A DNA stretch of 64,000 nucleotides from an uncultured Holophagaceae bacterium (GTDB lineage: Bacteria > Acidobacteriota > Holophagae > Holophagales > Holophagaceae). A program made the position numbers and the translations under genes. Below the pieces are notes generated by a model. That model was not told the DNA's origin and searched no databases. It worked only from the letters and a program-made list of their open reading frames with translations. The DNA lies in assembly GCA_903863195.1 (NCBI GenBank), contig CAIPAY010000134.1, positions 1-64,000 on the forward strand, written 5' to 3'. This document shows, piece by piece, positions 1-10,149 of the stretch; the first letter of the stretch is position 1, and each line of letters begins with the position of its first letter.

Positions 1-1
1 C

Positions 2-967
2 CACAAGGAGGCGCAAGCCGAAGCGAAGGTGCTGCCCAAGGTGGCGGTCGCGCTGGTGGCACAGGGCTCGCCCGAGGGCGGCGTCTGGGTGGCCGGCACC
101 CTGCAGTCCACCCGCACGGCCATGATCGCAACCCGCATGGCGGCCCAGGTCCGTCGTGTCCTGGTCCAGGAAGGCCAGCGGGTGGCTGCTGGCGCCTTGG
201 TTCTCTCGCTGGGTGACGAGGACCTCCAGGGCCAGTTGAAGGCCGCGGAAACCGGTCTGGCGACCATCCAGGCCCATCACCGGCGCATCCAGGCCCTCCA
301 GGCCCTGAAGGCCAGCACCATCGCGGAGCTGGAGCAGGTGCAGGCCCAGGTGGCCCAGGCGCAGGCTGGGGTGGACGCATTGAAAGCCAACATTGCCTAC
401 ACCCAAATCCGGGCGCCCTTCTCGGGCGTGGTGCAGTCCCGCAAGGTGAACGAGGGCGACTTTGTCGGCCCCGGAATGCCCCTGCTGGAGCTGGTGGGTG
501 ACGGCGAGCAGGAGCTGGTTGCCACGTTGTCCGACCAGGAAGCGAAGGGCCTGAAGACCGGTGCCAAGGTGAAGTTCGAGTCCGAAGGCGTTCAGGGCGA
601 GGCCCAGATCTCTGGCCTGGCTCCTGGTGGGGATCCCTACAGCCACAAGGGCACCCTGCGTGCCAAGGTGCTCAAGCCCAAGGGCCTACGGCAGGGCTCC
701 TTTGCACGGATCCTGGTCTCTGGCGTGGCGGTGGAGGGGCTCTCCGTGCCTCGCAGCGCCCTGGTCCAACGGGGTGAACTCACGGGTGTGTTCATCGCCA
801 AGGAGGGCCGTGCCGAACTGCGCTGGCTCTCCCTGGGTGAAGGCAGCGGCAGCTACCTTCCTGTGCGCTCTGGACTGAAGTCGGACGAAAAGATCATCGA
901 CCAGCCCGGCGTGCTTCAGGATGGCCAGCCCATCGAGCTGTCCAGCGGGGTGAACCATGGCAAGTGA
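2..967 (+). CDS. RND efflux periplasmic adaptor subunit (5' end outside window)
   Basis: This is the membrane-fusion protein that links an inner-membrane RND pump to an outer-membrane channel. The frame is open to the left edge of the window, so the N-terminus, with any signal peptide, is missing; the GTG at 29 is internal. The visible part holds the two lipoyl-like half-motifs (VRRVLVQEGQRV near the start and IRAPFSGVVQSRKVNEGDFV near residue 140) separated by a short coiled-coil hairpin rich in Ala and Gln, then the beta-barrel region and a membrane-proximal domain ending VNHGK. The hairpin is short, as in adaptors of the MdtA/HlyD type. The stop overlaps the start of the RND pump gene by 11 bases, so the two are translationally coupled. 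The substrate cannot be told from sequence. Confidence 0.9.
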   Translation, partial: HKEAQAEAKVLPKVAVALVAQGSPEGGVWVAGTLQSTRTAMIATRMAAQVRRVLVQEGQRVAAGALVLSLGDEDLQGQLKAAETGLATIQAHHRRIQALQALKASTIAELEQVQAQVAQAQAGVDALKANIAYTQIRAPFSGVVQSRKVNEGDFVGPGMPLLELVGDGEQELVATLSDQEAKGLKTGAKVKFESEGVQGEAQISGLAPGGDPYSHKGTLRAKVLKPKGLRQGSFARILVSGVAVEGLSVPRSALVQRGELTGVFIAKEGRAELRWLSLGEGSGSYLPVRSGLKSDEKIIDQPGVLQDGQPIELSSGVNHGK

Positions 968-3900
968 GCCAAAACTTGGCTTGGCGGGAAAGCTTGCCAA
1001 AGGATTTCTGCGCAGCAAGCTGACGCCGCTCATCGTTGGCGCCTCCCTGTTGCTGGGCATCCTCGCGGTCGTCATCACGCCGCGTGAGGAAGAGCCCCAG
1101 ATCATCGTGCCGATGGTCGACCTCTACATTCCCTATCCCGGCGCCAGCCCCAAGGAGATTGAGAGCCAGGTCACCAACCCCATGGAGCGCCGACTCTGGG
1201 GCATCCCCGGCGTCGAATACCTCTACAGCATGAGCCGTCCTGGAATGGCCCTCATCACCGTGCGTTTCAAGGTGAACGAGCCCCAGGAGCCCAGCCTGGT
1301 GAAGATCTACCAGGAACTGGCCGCCAACCCACAGATGCTGCCGCCCGGGGCCATGAAACCCATCATCAAGCTGCAGACCATCGATGATGTTCCGTTCCTG
1401 GTGCTCACCCTGCATGGGGAAGGGCAGGCCCCAGGCCAGCTCCGCACCATGGGCGAGGTGATGGCGCGGGAACTCTCCGATGTCCCCAGCACGGCCCAGG
1501 TGAAGGTTACCGGAGGCGCCCGGAGGATGGTGCGCATCGAGCCCGATCCGGACCGCCTGCGGGCCCTCAACTTCACCATCGCTGAGCTTCAACCAGCCCT
1601 CCAGGCCGCCGAAGCCCAGCTTCCTGCAGGGGCGCTGATCGACCACGGCAAGCGCACGGAGCTGGAGGCCACGGGTTACATCCTGCAGGCCTCGGAGCTG
1701 AAGCGGCTGGTGGTAGGTGTTCGCAACCAGAAGCCCATCTACCTTGCCGATGTGGCCCGGGTGGTGGATGCCCCGGAATCAGAGCCGCCGATTGTGCTCT
1801 TTGCGGGGGCCGGTCAGTCCGGTTTCGAGCCCGCGGTAAGTGTGACCCTCTCCAAGCGGGCGGGTACCAACGCTACAGCCCTGGCCGAGCAGGTGCTGGC
1901 CAAAGTGGAGGCTCTCCGGGGCAACCTCATTCCCCGCGACCTCAAAGTCACTGTCACGCGCAACTACGGTGAGACCGCCGGCGACAAGTCCAATGAACTG
2001 ATCGAGCACCTCCTGATCGCGACGCTGAGCGTCATCGCTCTGATCTTCCTGGCCATGGGGTGGCGCAGCGCCGTAGTTGTGGGTGTGGCCGTGCCGGTCA
2101 CCCTAGCCCTAACACTGCTGATTACCTACCTGTTCGGCTACACGCTGAACCGAGTCACCCTCTTCGCTCTCATCTTCTCCATCGGCATCCTGGTGGACGA
2201 CGCCATCGTGGTGGTGGAGAACATCCACCGGCACATGCACCTGCCTGGCCACCGCAAGAGCTTCGCCACCGTGGTGATCGAGGCCGTGGATGAGGTGGGC
2301 AATCCCACGATTCTGGCTACCTTTGCGGTGATCGCCGCCATCCTGCCCATGGCCTTCGTTCGCGGGCTCATGGGGCCCTACATGCGGCCCATCCCCGTGG
2401 GTGCCAGTGTGGCCATGATCTTCAGCCTGATCATTGCCTTCGTCATCAGCCCCTGGGCCAGCCTGATCTTGTTCCGCAAGGAAGCCCACCTGCCTGAGAC
2501 CGATGAGTCAGGACTGCACCCGGCGACGCCCGAGACTGCCTCGCCTGAGCCCGTCCACGACCGGCAGGACAAGAACCCCGAAGTGGCACCTGATACGAAG
2601 CTCTCAGCCCTCTACCGACGGGTCATCCGGGCGCTGTTGTTCAAGCCTGCCGTACGCTGGGCCTCGTTTGTCGGCGTGGTGCTACTGCTCATCAGTGCCA
2701 TGTCCCTGGTGGGCCTGGGGGTAGTCAAGGTCAAGATGCTGCCCTTCGATAACAAGTCAGAGTTCATGGTCCAGATGGACCTGCCTGCTGGCACGCCCAA
2801 GGAGGATGCCGTGGCTGTGGGCCAGGACATCGCCCGCCGCCTGCTGAAGGAACCAACCGTCAAGGATGTGCAGGTCTATGCGGGAGAGCCCGCCCCGTTC
2901 ACGTTCGTGGGCATGGTCCGCCACAGCTTCCTCCGCCAGGAGGCGGAGATGGTGGACATCCAGGTGAACCTGGTCTCCAAGCACGACCGCAAGGAACAGA
3001 GCCACGAGATCGTCGTCCGCCTACGCCCCGAGCTTGAGAAGATCTCGAAGCCCGCAGGGGCACGTATGAAGCTCGTGGAGATCCCCCCGGGACCCCCAGT
3101 CATGGACACCATCGTGGCTGAAGTCTATGGCCCCACTGAAGCAGAGCGGATCCGCCTTGCGACGGAGGTGCTCGGGGCCTTCAAGAGTGTGGACGGCATC
3201 GTGGATGTGGATTCCACCCTGAACACGACGAGCCCCAAGATCAGCCTCGTCCTGGACCGCGAGAAGGCCGCTCTGCACGGCGTGGCTCCCGCTCACGTGA
3301 TCCAGACGCTCTACATGGCAGGTTACGGCCACACGGCGGGCACCTTCCACGTGCTGCGTGGCTCCAGCCAGGTGCCCGTGGTGGTGCAGCTCGCGCCTGA
3401 GAAGCGCCAGCGGCTCGACCAGATTCTCCAACTCACCGTTCCCGGTGCCCGGGGCATGGTGCCTGTGCGGGAGCTGGTGACGGTGAAGGAGGGTCGTGAA
3501 GAGGCGACCATCATGCACAAGAACCTGATGCCTGTGACCTATGTGTTCTCCGACCTGGCCGGTGCCATCGAAAGCCCGGTCTACGCCCTGGCGGCCCTCA
3601 ACAAGAAGATCGACGCCATGAAGGGCACGGCGGGTGCCCCTGTGCCACGCCTGGGTCTGGCCCATCCCGAGAACACCGAGTCCCTGGCCCTCAAGTGGGA
3701 CGGCGAGTGGCACATCACCCTGGAAGTGTTCCGGGACCTCGGCATGGCCTTCGCGGCTGTGCTGGTGCTGATCTTCGTGCTGGTGGTGGGCTGGTTCGAG
3801 AGCTTCGAGGTGCCCTGGGTGATCCTGGTGCCGATTCCGCTTTCGCTCATCGGCATCATCCCCGCCCACGGGCTTCTGGGGGCCTTCTTCACGGCCACCA

Positions 3901-4253
3901 GCATGATCGGCTTCATCGCCGGGGCGGGCATCATCGTCCGCAACAGCATCATCCTCGTCGATTTCATCGAGCTGAAGCTGCGTGAGGGCATGCCCCTGGC
4001 CCTGGCCGTGGAAGAAGCGGGAGTGGTTCGCTTCCGCCCCATCCTCCTCACCGCCGCGGCTGTGATCGTGGGATCCCTGGTCATGCTGGCCGACCCCATC
4101 TTCCAGGGTCTTGCCATCAGCCTCATGGCCGGTTCGGTCGCAGCGACCTTGCTGTCGGTGCCTTCGATCCCCGTCCTCTACTACCTCGTCGCCCGCCGGG
4201 GCCGCGCCGCGGACCTGCAGCGCGAAGCCTCCATCCACGCCACCGAAGAATAG
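957..4253 (+). CDS. Efflux RND transporter permease (AcrB/CusA superfamily)
   Basis: Proton-driven inner-membrane pump of 1098 residues, the usual size for the family. One transmembrane segment near residue 25 precedes the first large periplasmic loop. A helix bundle follows (about 345-505) carrying the proton-relay Asp pair in GILVDDAIVVVENIHRHM. A second periplasmic loop and a second bundle (about 925-1080) with GAGIIVRNSIILVDF complete the fold. A linker of roughly 45 polar residues (about 510-555, rich in Pro, Glu and Asp) between the two halves is longer than in AcrB. The gene overlaps the adaptor gene upstream and is followed after 10 bases by small membrane-protein genes. The HME-type metal-binding Met cluster is not evident, so drug or organic-anion export is as likely as metal export. 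Confidence 0.93.
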   Translation: MASEPKLGLAGKLAKGFLRSKLTPLIVGASLLLGILAVVITPREEEPQIIVPMVDLYIPYPGASPKEIESQVTNPMERRLWGIPGVEYLYSMSRPGMALITVRFKVNEPQEPSLVKIYQELAANPQMLPPGAMKPIIKLQTIDDVPFLVLTLHGEGQAPGQLRTMGEVMARELSDVPSTAQVKVTGGARRMVRIEPDPDRLRALNFTIAELQPALQAAEAQLPAGALIDHGKRTELEATGYILQASELKRLVVGVRNQKPIYLADVARVVDAPESEPPIVLFAGAGQSGFEPAVSVTLSKRAGTNATALAEQVLAKVEALRGNLIPRDLKVTVTRNYGETAGDKSNELIEHLLIATLSVIALIFLAMGWRSAVVVGVAVPVTLALTLLITYLFGYTLNRVTLFALIFSIGILVDDAIVVVENIHRHMHLPGHRKSFATVVIEAVDEVGNPTILATFAVIAAILPMAFVRGLMGPYMRPIPVGASVAMIFSLIIAFVISPWASLILFRKEAHLPETDESGLHPATPETASPEPVHDRQDKNPEVAPDTKLSALYRRVIRALLFKPAVRWASFVGVVLLLISAMSLVGLGVVKVKMLPFDNKSEFMVQMDLPAGTPKEDAVAVGQDIARRLLKEPTVKDVQVYAGEPAPFTFVGMVRHSFLRQEAEMVDIQVNLVSKHDRKEQSHEIVVRLRPELEKISKPAGARMKLVEIPPGPPVMDTIVAEVYGPTEAERIRLATEVLGAFKSVDGIVDVDSTLNTTSPKISLVLDREKAALHGVAPAHVIQTLYMAGYGHTAGTFHVLRGSSQVPVVVQLAPEKRQRLDQILQLTVPGARGMVPVRELVTVKEGREEATIMHKNLMPVTYVFSDLAGAIESPVYALAALNKKIDAMKGTAGAPVPRLGLAHPENTESLALKWDGEWHITLEVFRDLGMAFAAVLVLIFVLVVGWFESFEVPWVILVPIPLSLIGIIPAHGLLGAFFTATSMIGFIAGAGIIVRNSIILVDFIELKLREGMPLALAVEEAGVVRFRPILLTAAAVIVGSLVMLADPIFQGLAISLMAGSVAATLLSVPSIPVLYYLVARRGRAADLQREASIHATEE

Positions 4254-4263
4254 GAGTCCATTA

Positions 4264-4476
4264 ATGAACGTCGATCGCATCGTCCACACTGTCGCGGGCG
4301 CCTTCATCCTGCTGAGCCTCGCCCTGGCGAAGTTCCACAACCCCAACTGGATCTGGTTCACGGTCTTCGTGGGCGCGAACCTGCTGCAGAGCGGCCTCAC
4401 CAACTGGTGCCTGATGTCCACCATCCTGAAGAAGCTGGGCGTGCCGGAAGGCGCCGGCGTCGGCTGCTCCCGATGA
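4264..4476 (+). CDS. DUF2892-like (YgaP-type) small inner-membrane protein
   Basis: A 70-residue protein that starts MNVDRIVHTVAGAFIL and has two hydrophobic helices (about 8-22 and 28-46) around a short Asn/Trp turn. This matches the YgaP-type DUF2892 pattern, including an N-terminal Asn/Asp-Arg start and a Cys-containing C-terminal half (NWCLMSTILKKLG). The start at 4264 was chosen because the conserved N-terminus begins there; a longer frame opens upstream inside the pump gene. It lies 10 bases after the RND pump and its stop overlaps the next start (ATGA). In other bacteria DUF2892 domains are fused to, or sit next to, rhodaneses, and a rhodanese follows two genes downstream here. Confidence 0.82.
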   Translation: MNVDRIVHTVAGAFILLSLALAKFHNPNWIWFTVFVGANLLQSGLTNWCLMSTILKKLGVPEGAGVGCSR

Positions 4477-4649
4477 GGGCCACCGCGCTCCGCTTCGGCC
4501 TCGGGCTGCTCGTCGGCGGGGCCCTGGGCTACGGCTGGCACCGCCTGGTGGGCTGCAGCACCGGGGCCTGCCCCCTCACCGCCACGCCACTGCGGGGCAT
4601 CAGCTACGGCGCCATCATGGGCCTGATCTGGGCCCTGGGGAGAGCCTGA
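4473..4649 (+). CDS. Small DUF6132-like membrane protein
   Basis: A 58-residue protein beginning MRATALRFGLGLLVGG. It has two hydrophobic helices flanking a Cys pair in the motif GCSTGACPLTATPL. That motif followed by a Gly-rich helix is what I recall for the DUF6132 family of tiny membrane proteins, often found near rhodanese or sulphur-handling genes. The ATG at 4473 overlaps the stop of the preceding gene (ATGA) and its own TGA overlaps the next ATG (TGATG), so all three small genes are translationally coupled. The two Cys could carry sulphur or form a disulphide; that is inference. Confidence 0.75.
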   Translation: MRATALRFGLGLLVGGALGYGWHRLVGCSTGACPLTATPLRGISYGAIMGLIWALGRA

Positions 4650-4999
4650 TGCTCGACTACTGGATCTACCTCATCCCCATTGCCGCAGTGGGCTACGTGC
4701 TCTGGAGCCGCCGGTCTGCGCCGGTGGGCGATCTTAAGGCCATGCTGGCGCGGGGCGGGCAGATCGTGGACGTGCGCACCAAGGGCGAGTTCAAGGGGGC
4801 GCGCCACGGCCGCGCTATCAACATCCCCCTGGACCAGCTGGAGGCCCGGGCCAAGGAGCTGGACCGCGCCAGACCGGTGCTGGTCTGCTGCGAGTCCGGT
4901 GCCCGCAGCGGCTCCGGAGTCGCGATCCTGAAGAAGGCCGGCTTCACCGAAGTGGCCAACCTGGGCTCCTGGCGGCGGATCGAGAGCCTGCTGGGCTGA
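4649..4999 (+). CDS. Membrane-anchored rhodanese-like sulphurtransferase
   Basis: A 116-residue protein with one N-terminal membrane segment (YWIYLIPIAAVGYVLW) and a single rhodanese domain. Visible motifs are VDVRTKGEFKGARHGRAINIPL (CH2-A region) and the active-site loop CESGARSG containing the catalytic Cys that would carry the persulphide. The loop starts with a Cys doublet (VCCESG). It is the last gene of the coupled operon with the RND pump and two small membrane proteins, and its stop is 12 bases from that of the convergent cmk gene. The context suggests handling of reactive sulphur species at the membrane; the substrate is unknown. Confidence 0.88.
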   Translation: MLDYWIYLIPIAAVGYVLWSRRSAPVGDLKAMLARGGQIVDVRTKGEFKGARHGRAINIPLDQLEARAKELDRARPVLVCCESGARSGSGVAILKKAGFTEVANLGSWRRIESLLG

Positions 5000-5011
5000 G
5001 ACAGCCTCCCC

Positions 5012-5713
5012 TCAGGGATGCGACTGGTGCCGGGCCACGATCCAGTCCACCACCTGGTCGAGGCTCAGAGCGCTGGAGTCCAGCTCCGCGGCGTCCTCGG
5101 CGCGGCGGAGCGGGGCCACGGCCCGGGTGCTGTCGGCCAGGTCGCGGCGCTGGAGGTCCTGCAGCACCGCTTCCAGATCAGGGGACTGGCCCTTGGCCTG
5201 GAGTTCGAGGAAGCGCCGCCGGGCGCGGGCCTCGGGGCTCGCCGTGAGGAAGACCTTGCAGCAGGCCCCGGTGAAGACCACGGTGCCGATGTCCCGCCCG
5301 TCCACGACCCAGCGTCCCCGCGCCCCGATGCGGCGCTGCTGGTCCACCAGCACCTCCCGCACGCGGGCATCCGCGCTGACGGGGGTCACGAGCTGGGTGG
5401 TGGCCTGGCTGCGGATGGCCTCGCTGACGTCCTCGCCGGCGAGGAAGATGCGGGTGCCCTCCTGGCTGAGGTCCAGGGACTGCAGGAGGGCCTCCAGCGC
5501 CGGCCGATCGGACAGGGCGATCCCGGCGCGCTGGACGGCCAGGGCCGCGGCGCGGTACATGGCGCCGGTGTCGAGGTAGTACCAGCCCAGACGCTCGGCG
5601 ACCCGTCGCGCGGTGGTGGACTTGCCCACCCCGGACGGGCCGTCGATGGCGATGAGGGGAAGGGCGGGGGCAGTCATTCCGTCATTCTGGATGACTGCGC
5701 CCCGCTGTTCCAT
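5012..5713 (-). CDS. cmk: Cytidylate kinase
   Basis: Phosphorylates CMP and dCMP with ATP in pyrimidine nucleotide synthesis. The P-loop is GPSGVGKST, followed by LGWYYLDTGAMYRAAAL (substrate-binding region) and GRDIGTVVF (Asp/Arg of the CMP site); the LID region holds RRRFLELQAKG. The length fits the family. The frame opens at 5713, but similarity to known Cmk proteins begins at the second Met (MTAPALPLIAIDG, 5677), which may be the true start; neither site has a strong ribosome-binding site. The upstream cytochrome gene ends 2 bases before the 5713 start, so the two are probably co-transcribed. Confidence 0.93.
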   Translation of the reverse strand: MEQRGAVIQNDGMTAPALPLIAIDGPSGVGKSTTARRVAERLGWYYLDTGAMYRAAALAVQRAGIALSDRPALEALLQSLDLSQEGTRIFLAGEDVSEAIRSQATTQLVTPVSADARVREVLVDQQRRIGARGRWVVDGRDIGTVVFTGACCKVFLTASPEARARRRFLELQAKGQSPDLEAVLQDLQRRDLADSTRAVAPLRRAEDAAELDSSALSLDQVVDWIVARHQSHP

Positions 5714-5715
5714 CC

Positions 5716-7164
5716 CTACAGTCCGAAGGTCTTGAGGATCTTCGGGTCCTTCTCGTCCTGGGCCAGGATCGTGTGGCAGGTGTCGCAGTCGCCCTTGATG
5801 GTCCGGCCGTCGGCGGCGGTGTGGCTGCCGTCATGGCAGCGGAAGCAGCCCACGGCCTCTTCATGCCCGATGTTGTTGGGGTGGGTGCCCCAGGTGATCT
5901 TCATCTCGGGGAACACGTTGCGCAGGTAGATGGCCTTCACGGCCTCGCCCGCGGCGTCCACCTGGGCCCGCTTGTGCTTGAAGATCTCGGGGTAGGCGTT
6001 CCGGTAATACTCAGCCAGGGCCACGGGGATCTTGGCGGCCGCATCCTTCTGGTCGACGTAGTCCAGCTTCAGCAGCTCGACGGCCTTCTTCTTGATGAAG
6101 GGCAGCTCGGTGCTGATCCGCTTCTCGACGAGCATCTTGTCCATGGCCCGGTCCGGCAGCTGGAAGGCGTGGGTGGGCCGGTTGTGGCAGTCGATGCAGT
6201 CCATGCCGCGGGTGGTGGCCTTGTCGAGCTTCTCCTTCGGCAGGTTCTTGAACTCGTCGGTCACGTATTCGACCGTCTGGCCGTTGTCGTCGCGGTAGAC
6301 GACCTTCGGGATCTCCTGGCGGCGGCGATCGGTGGTGACGTAGCTGATGCGCTCCATGGCATCGAGATGGCGCCCGTGGATGCCCGTGGTGCCGTTGGGC
6401 GTGTGTCCGCCGATCTTCAGCAGGAGGATGCTGGTGGAAGCCGTGTTGGCCTCGTCATCGGCGTAGTGGGTGCGGACGATCAGCTTGTCGTTGGTGAACT
6501 TCTGGGGCCAGTGGCACTGCTCACAGGTCTCGCGGGCGGGACGCAGGTGCTCGACGGGGCTGGGGATGGGGCGGGAGTAGGTGCCGAAGGCCACCGCGAA
6601 CAGCTGCCGGGTGCCGGAGATCTTGGCCCGGACCAGGGCCGGGGCGCCATGGCCGATGTGACACTGGGCGCAGCCCACGCGGGAGTGGGGAGAGCCCAGG
6701 AAGGCCGTGTATTCCGGGCTCATGACCGTGTGGCAGGTCAGGCCGCAGAACTGGTTGGAGTCCATGTACTCCACGCTCTTGAGGCCGGCGGTGCCCATGA
6801 TGCTGACGTTGATGAAGGTGAGGATGCCGATGAGGGTGAGGAGCCGGCGCACGGCGGGCTGCTTGAAGTCCACGGCCTGGAGGGGCTGCGGCGCCTCGCC
6901 GGCGAGCCTGCGCTGGCGGCGGACCCGCAGGATGCCCAGGGGAATGAGCACGAGGCCGATGACGAAGAGCGCCGGCAGGATGATGAACAGGAGGATGCCC
7001 GCGTAGGGGTGCACCGAGCGCGGGCTGGTGAGCTCCATGAACCAGAACCAGACCAGCACGAAGGCGGAGCTGGTGGTCAGGGCCGCGCCCGTGAGGGTGA
7101 TCCAGTTGTTGCCCAGCTGGAAGGCCAGGCGGGTCAGGTCTCTGACGCGTTCTCCCAAGCTCAT
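5716..7164 (-). CDS. NapC/NirT-like membrane multihaem cytochrome c
   Basis: A 482-residue protein with two membrane segments near the N-terminus (about 30-50 and 60-90), a polar linker, a further hydrophobic segment near residue 125, and a periplasmic cytochrome domain. I count six haem sites: CGLTCH, which has three residues between the cysteines, and five standard CXXCH sites (CAQCH, CEQCH, CIDCH, CFRCH, CDTCH). The first site is followed by TVMSPEY, so a nearby Met could be an axial ligand. The start at 7164 was chosen because AGAGGTGAG precedes it; a longer frame begins at 7194. Proteins of this type pass electrons from quinol to periplasmic reductases. No reductase gene is adjacent. A possible promoter lies at 7225-7253. 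Confidence 0.88.
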   Translation of the reverse strand: MSLGERVRDLTRLAFQLGNNWITLTGAALTTSSAFVLVWFWFMELTSPRSVHPYAGILLFIILPALFVIGLVLIPLGILRVRRQRRLAGEAPQPLQAVDFKQPAVRRLLTLIGILTFINVSIMGTAGLKSVEYMDSNQFCGLTCHTVMSPEYTAFLGSPHSRVGCAQCHIGHGAPALVRAKISGTRQLFAVAFGTYSRPIPSPVEHLRPARETCEQCHWPQKFTNDKLIVRTHYADDEANTASTSILLLKIGGHTPNGTTGIHGRHLDAMERISYVTTDRRRQEIPKVVYRDDNGQTVEYVTDEFKNLPKEKLDKATTRGMDCIDCHNRPTHAFQLPDRAMDKMLVEKRISTELPFIKKKAVELLKLDYVDQKDAAAKIPVALAEYYRNAYPEIFKHKRAQVDAAGEAVKAIYLRNVFPEMKITWGTHPNNIGHEEAVGCFRCHDGSHTAADGRTIKGDCDTCHTILAQDEKDPKILKTFGL

Positions 7165-7190
7165 GAACTCACCTCTGCAGTAGGGTTGCA

Positions 7191-7204
7191 ACACTTGACA
7201 CTTG
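7191..7204. repeat. Tandem heptamer direct repeat upstream of cytochrome gene
   Basis: ACACTTG occurs twice back to back (7191-7197 and 7198-7204), 27 bases upstream of the cytochrome start and downstream of the proposed promoter. It could be a regulator-binding site; no regulator is known. Confidence 0.4.
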
Positions 7205-7224
7205 TGTATGAAATGTCTTCTTTC

Positions 7225-7253
7225 ACCCTAATTTCCTCCCAGGATCTCTGCAA
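7225..7253 (-). promoter_or_regulatory. Possible sigma70-type promoter for the cytochrome gene
   Basis: On the minus strand TTGCAG (7253-7248) and TAGGGT (7230-7225) are separated by 17 bases, upstream of the cytochrome start at 7164. Each box matches the consensus at only about four of six positions. Confidence 0.3.
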
Positions 7254-7332
7254 GCCGGCGATGCCGCCCCCGCCGGATAAACCGTTATGTATCAATCGGG
7301 ACGGTTCCGGGTTGTGACAGATGTCCAGGGCC

Positions 7333-9009
<1,677 letters not shown>

Positions 9010-9021
9010 GATCTCGGACAA

Positions 9022-10149
9022 TCAGCAGCCGCCGTCGAGGAGGGGCCCGATGGCGCTCCAGAAGGCCTGCATCTCTTCAGGCTTCCCGTAGGTGACGCGG
9101 ACGTGGTTGGTCAGGCCGTAGGCGTGCATGGGGCGCACGATGACGCCCCGCTGCAGGAGCTCCCGGAACAGGTCCTTGGCGGGGAAGACGCTCTCCAGGA
9201 GCACGAAGTTGCCGCTGGTGCCCGAGAGCTGGCAGCGGTGCCGTTCGGCTTCCAGGGCGAAGGCCGTCCGCGCGTCGGCGTTCTTCTGGCGGGAGAAGGC
9301 CTCGAATCCGAGGTCCTGCACCGCCACTTCCGCGGCGACCTGGGCCAGGTGGTTGGTGTTGAAGGGGCTGCGAACGCGCTCGATGCAGCCCAGCAGCTCC
9401 TTGGAGCCCAGCCCGTAGCCGATGCGCAGCGCGGCCAGGGCGTGGATCTTCGAGAAGGTGTGGAGCACCAGCAGGTTCGGGCGCTCACTCAGGTAGGCGG
9501 CGGCGTCCGGGTAGTCCGCGGGGTCTTCGTATTCCGCGTAGGCCTGGTCCACCACCAGCACGATGTCCTCCCGGAGCTGGCGCACCAGTCGCTCGAGGGC
9601 CTGCTGCTCGAGGCGGATGCCGGTGGGATTGTTGGGATGGCCCAGGTAGACAAGGCGGGTGTCTTCAGCCACGGAACGCAGGATGTCATCCACGTCCAGC
9701 TCGGTGGTCGAGGCCCGGGACTCGAGGACCCGGCCCCCCGCCGTCTGGGTGGCGATGCCGTAGATGGCGAAGCTGTGCCGGGGGATGACCGCGCTGCCTC
9801 CGTCCAGGAAGGCGGCCTTGGCCACCAGCTCCAGGAGCTCGCTGCTGCCGTTGCCGAGGACCACGCCGTCCAGCGCCACGCCCTTGCGCGCAGCGATGGC
9901 CTTCCGGAGGTAGTGGCCGTCGCTGACCGGATAGAGGTTTAGCCCCTCGGTGTCGGAGCCCAAAATGGCCGCAGCGACCCGGGCCTTCACCGCCTCGGTG
10001 GGCCCCCAGGGGTTCTCGTTGGAGGCCAGCTTGACGATCCGGGTCAGGCCCATCTCCCGCTGCACTTCCTGGATGGGCTTGCCCGGCACGTAGAGGGGAA
10101 TCCGTGACAGGTGCTTGAATCCATGGATGGTGGGAAGGCCTGAATGCAT
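9022..10149 (-). CDS. hisC: Histidinol-phosphate aminotransferase
   Basis: PLP enzyme of histidine biosynthesis (imidazole-acetol phosphate plus glutamate), 375 residues. Family signatures are SNENPWGPT near the N-terminus, GNGSSELLELV, YLGHPNNPTGIRL, VDQAYAEYED, and the PLP-lysine stretch TFSKIHALAALRIGYG. The start at 10149 was chosen because the conserved N-terminus begins there and the ATG overlaps the clpP stop (TGATG); the open frame extends further upstream only as a shadow of clpP. No other his genes are near, so this copy sits in an unrelated operon between clpP and recQ. Broad aromatic or histidinol-phosphate specificity cannot be resolved. Confidence 0.9.
   Translation of the reverse strand: MHSGLPTIHGFKHLSRIPLYVPGKPIQEVQREMGLTRIVKLASNENPWGPTEAVKARVAAAILGSDTEGLNLYPVSDGHYLRKAIAARKGVALDGVVLGNGSSELLELVAKAAFLDGGSAVIPRHSFAIYGIATQTAGGRVLESRASTTELDVDDILRSVAEDTRLVYLGHPNNPTGIRLEQQALERLVRQLREDIVLVVDQAYAEYEDPADYPDAAAYLSERPNLLVLHTFSKIHALAALRIGYGLGSKELLGCIERVRSPFNTNHLAQVAAEVAVQDLGFEAFSRQKNADARTAFALEAERHRCQLSGTSGNFVLLESVFPAKDLFRELLQRGVIVRPMHAYGLTNHVRVTYGKPEEMQAFWSAIGPLLDGGC

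Noticed and set aside
3021-4541. 506-codon open frame on the minus strand
   Set aside because: Shadow of the RND pump gene with a His/Gln/Glu-rich nonsense translation.
7255-7276. Terminator after recQ
   Set aside because: A 6-bp GC stem with a 10-base loop and no T-run, and it overlaps nothing conserved; too weak to list.
5773-7317. 514-codon open frame on the plus strand
   Set aside because: Shadow of the multihaem cytochrome gene; Gly/Ala/Val-rich with no domain.
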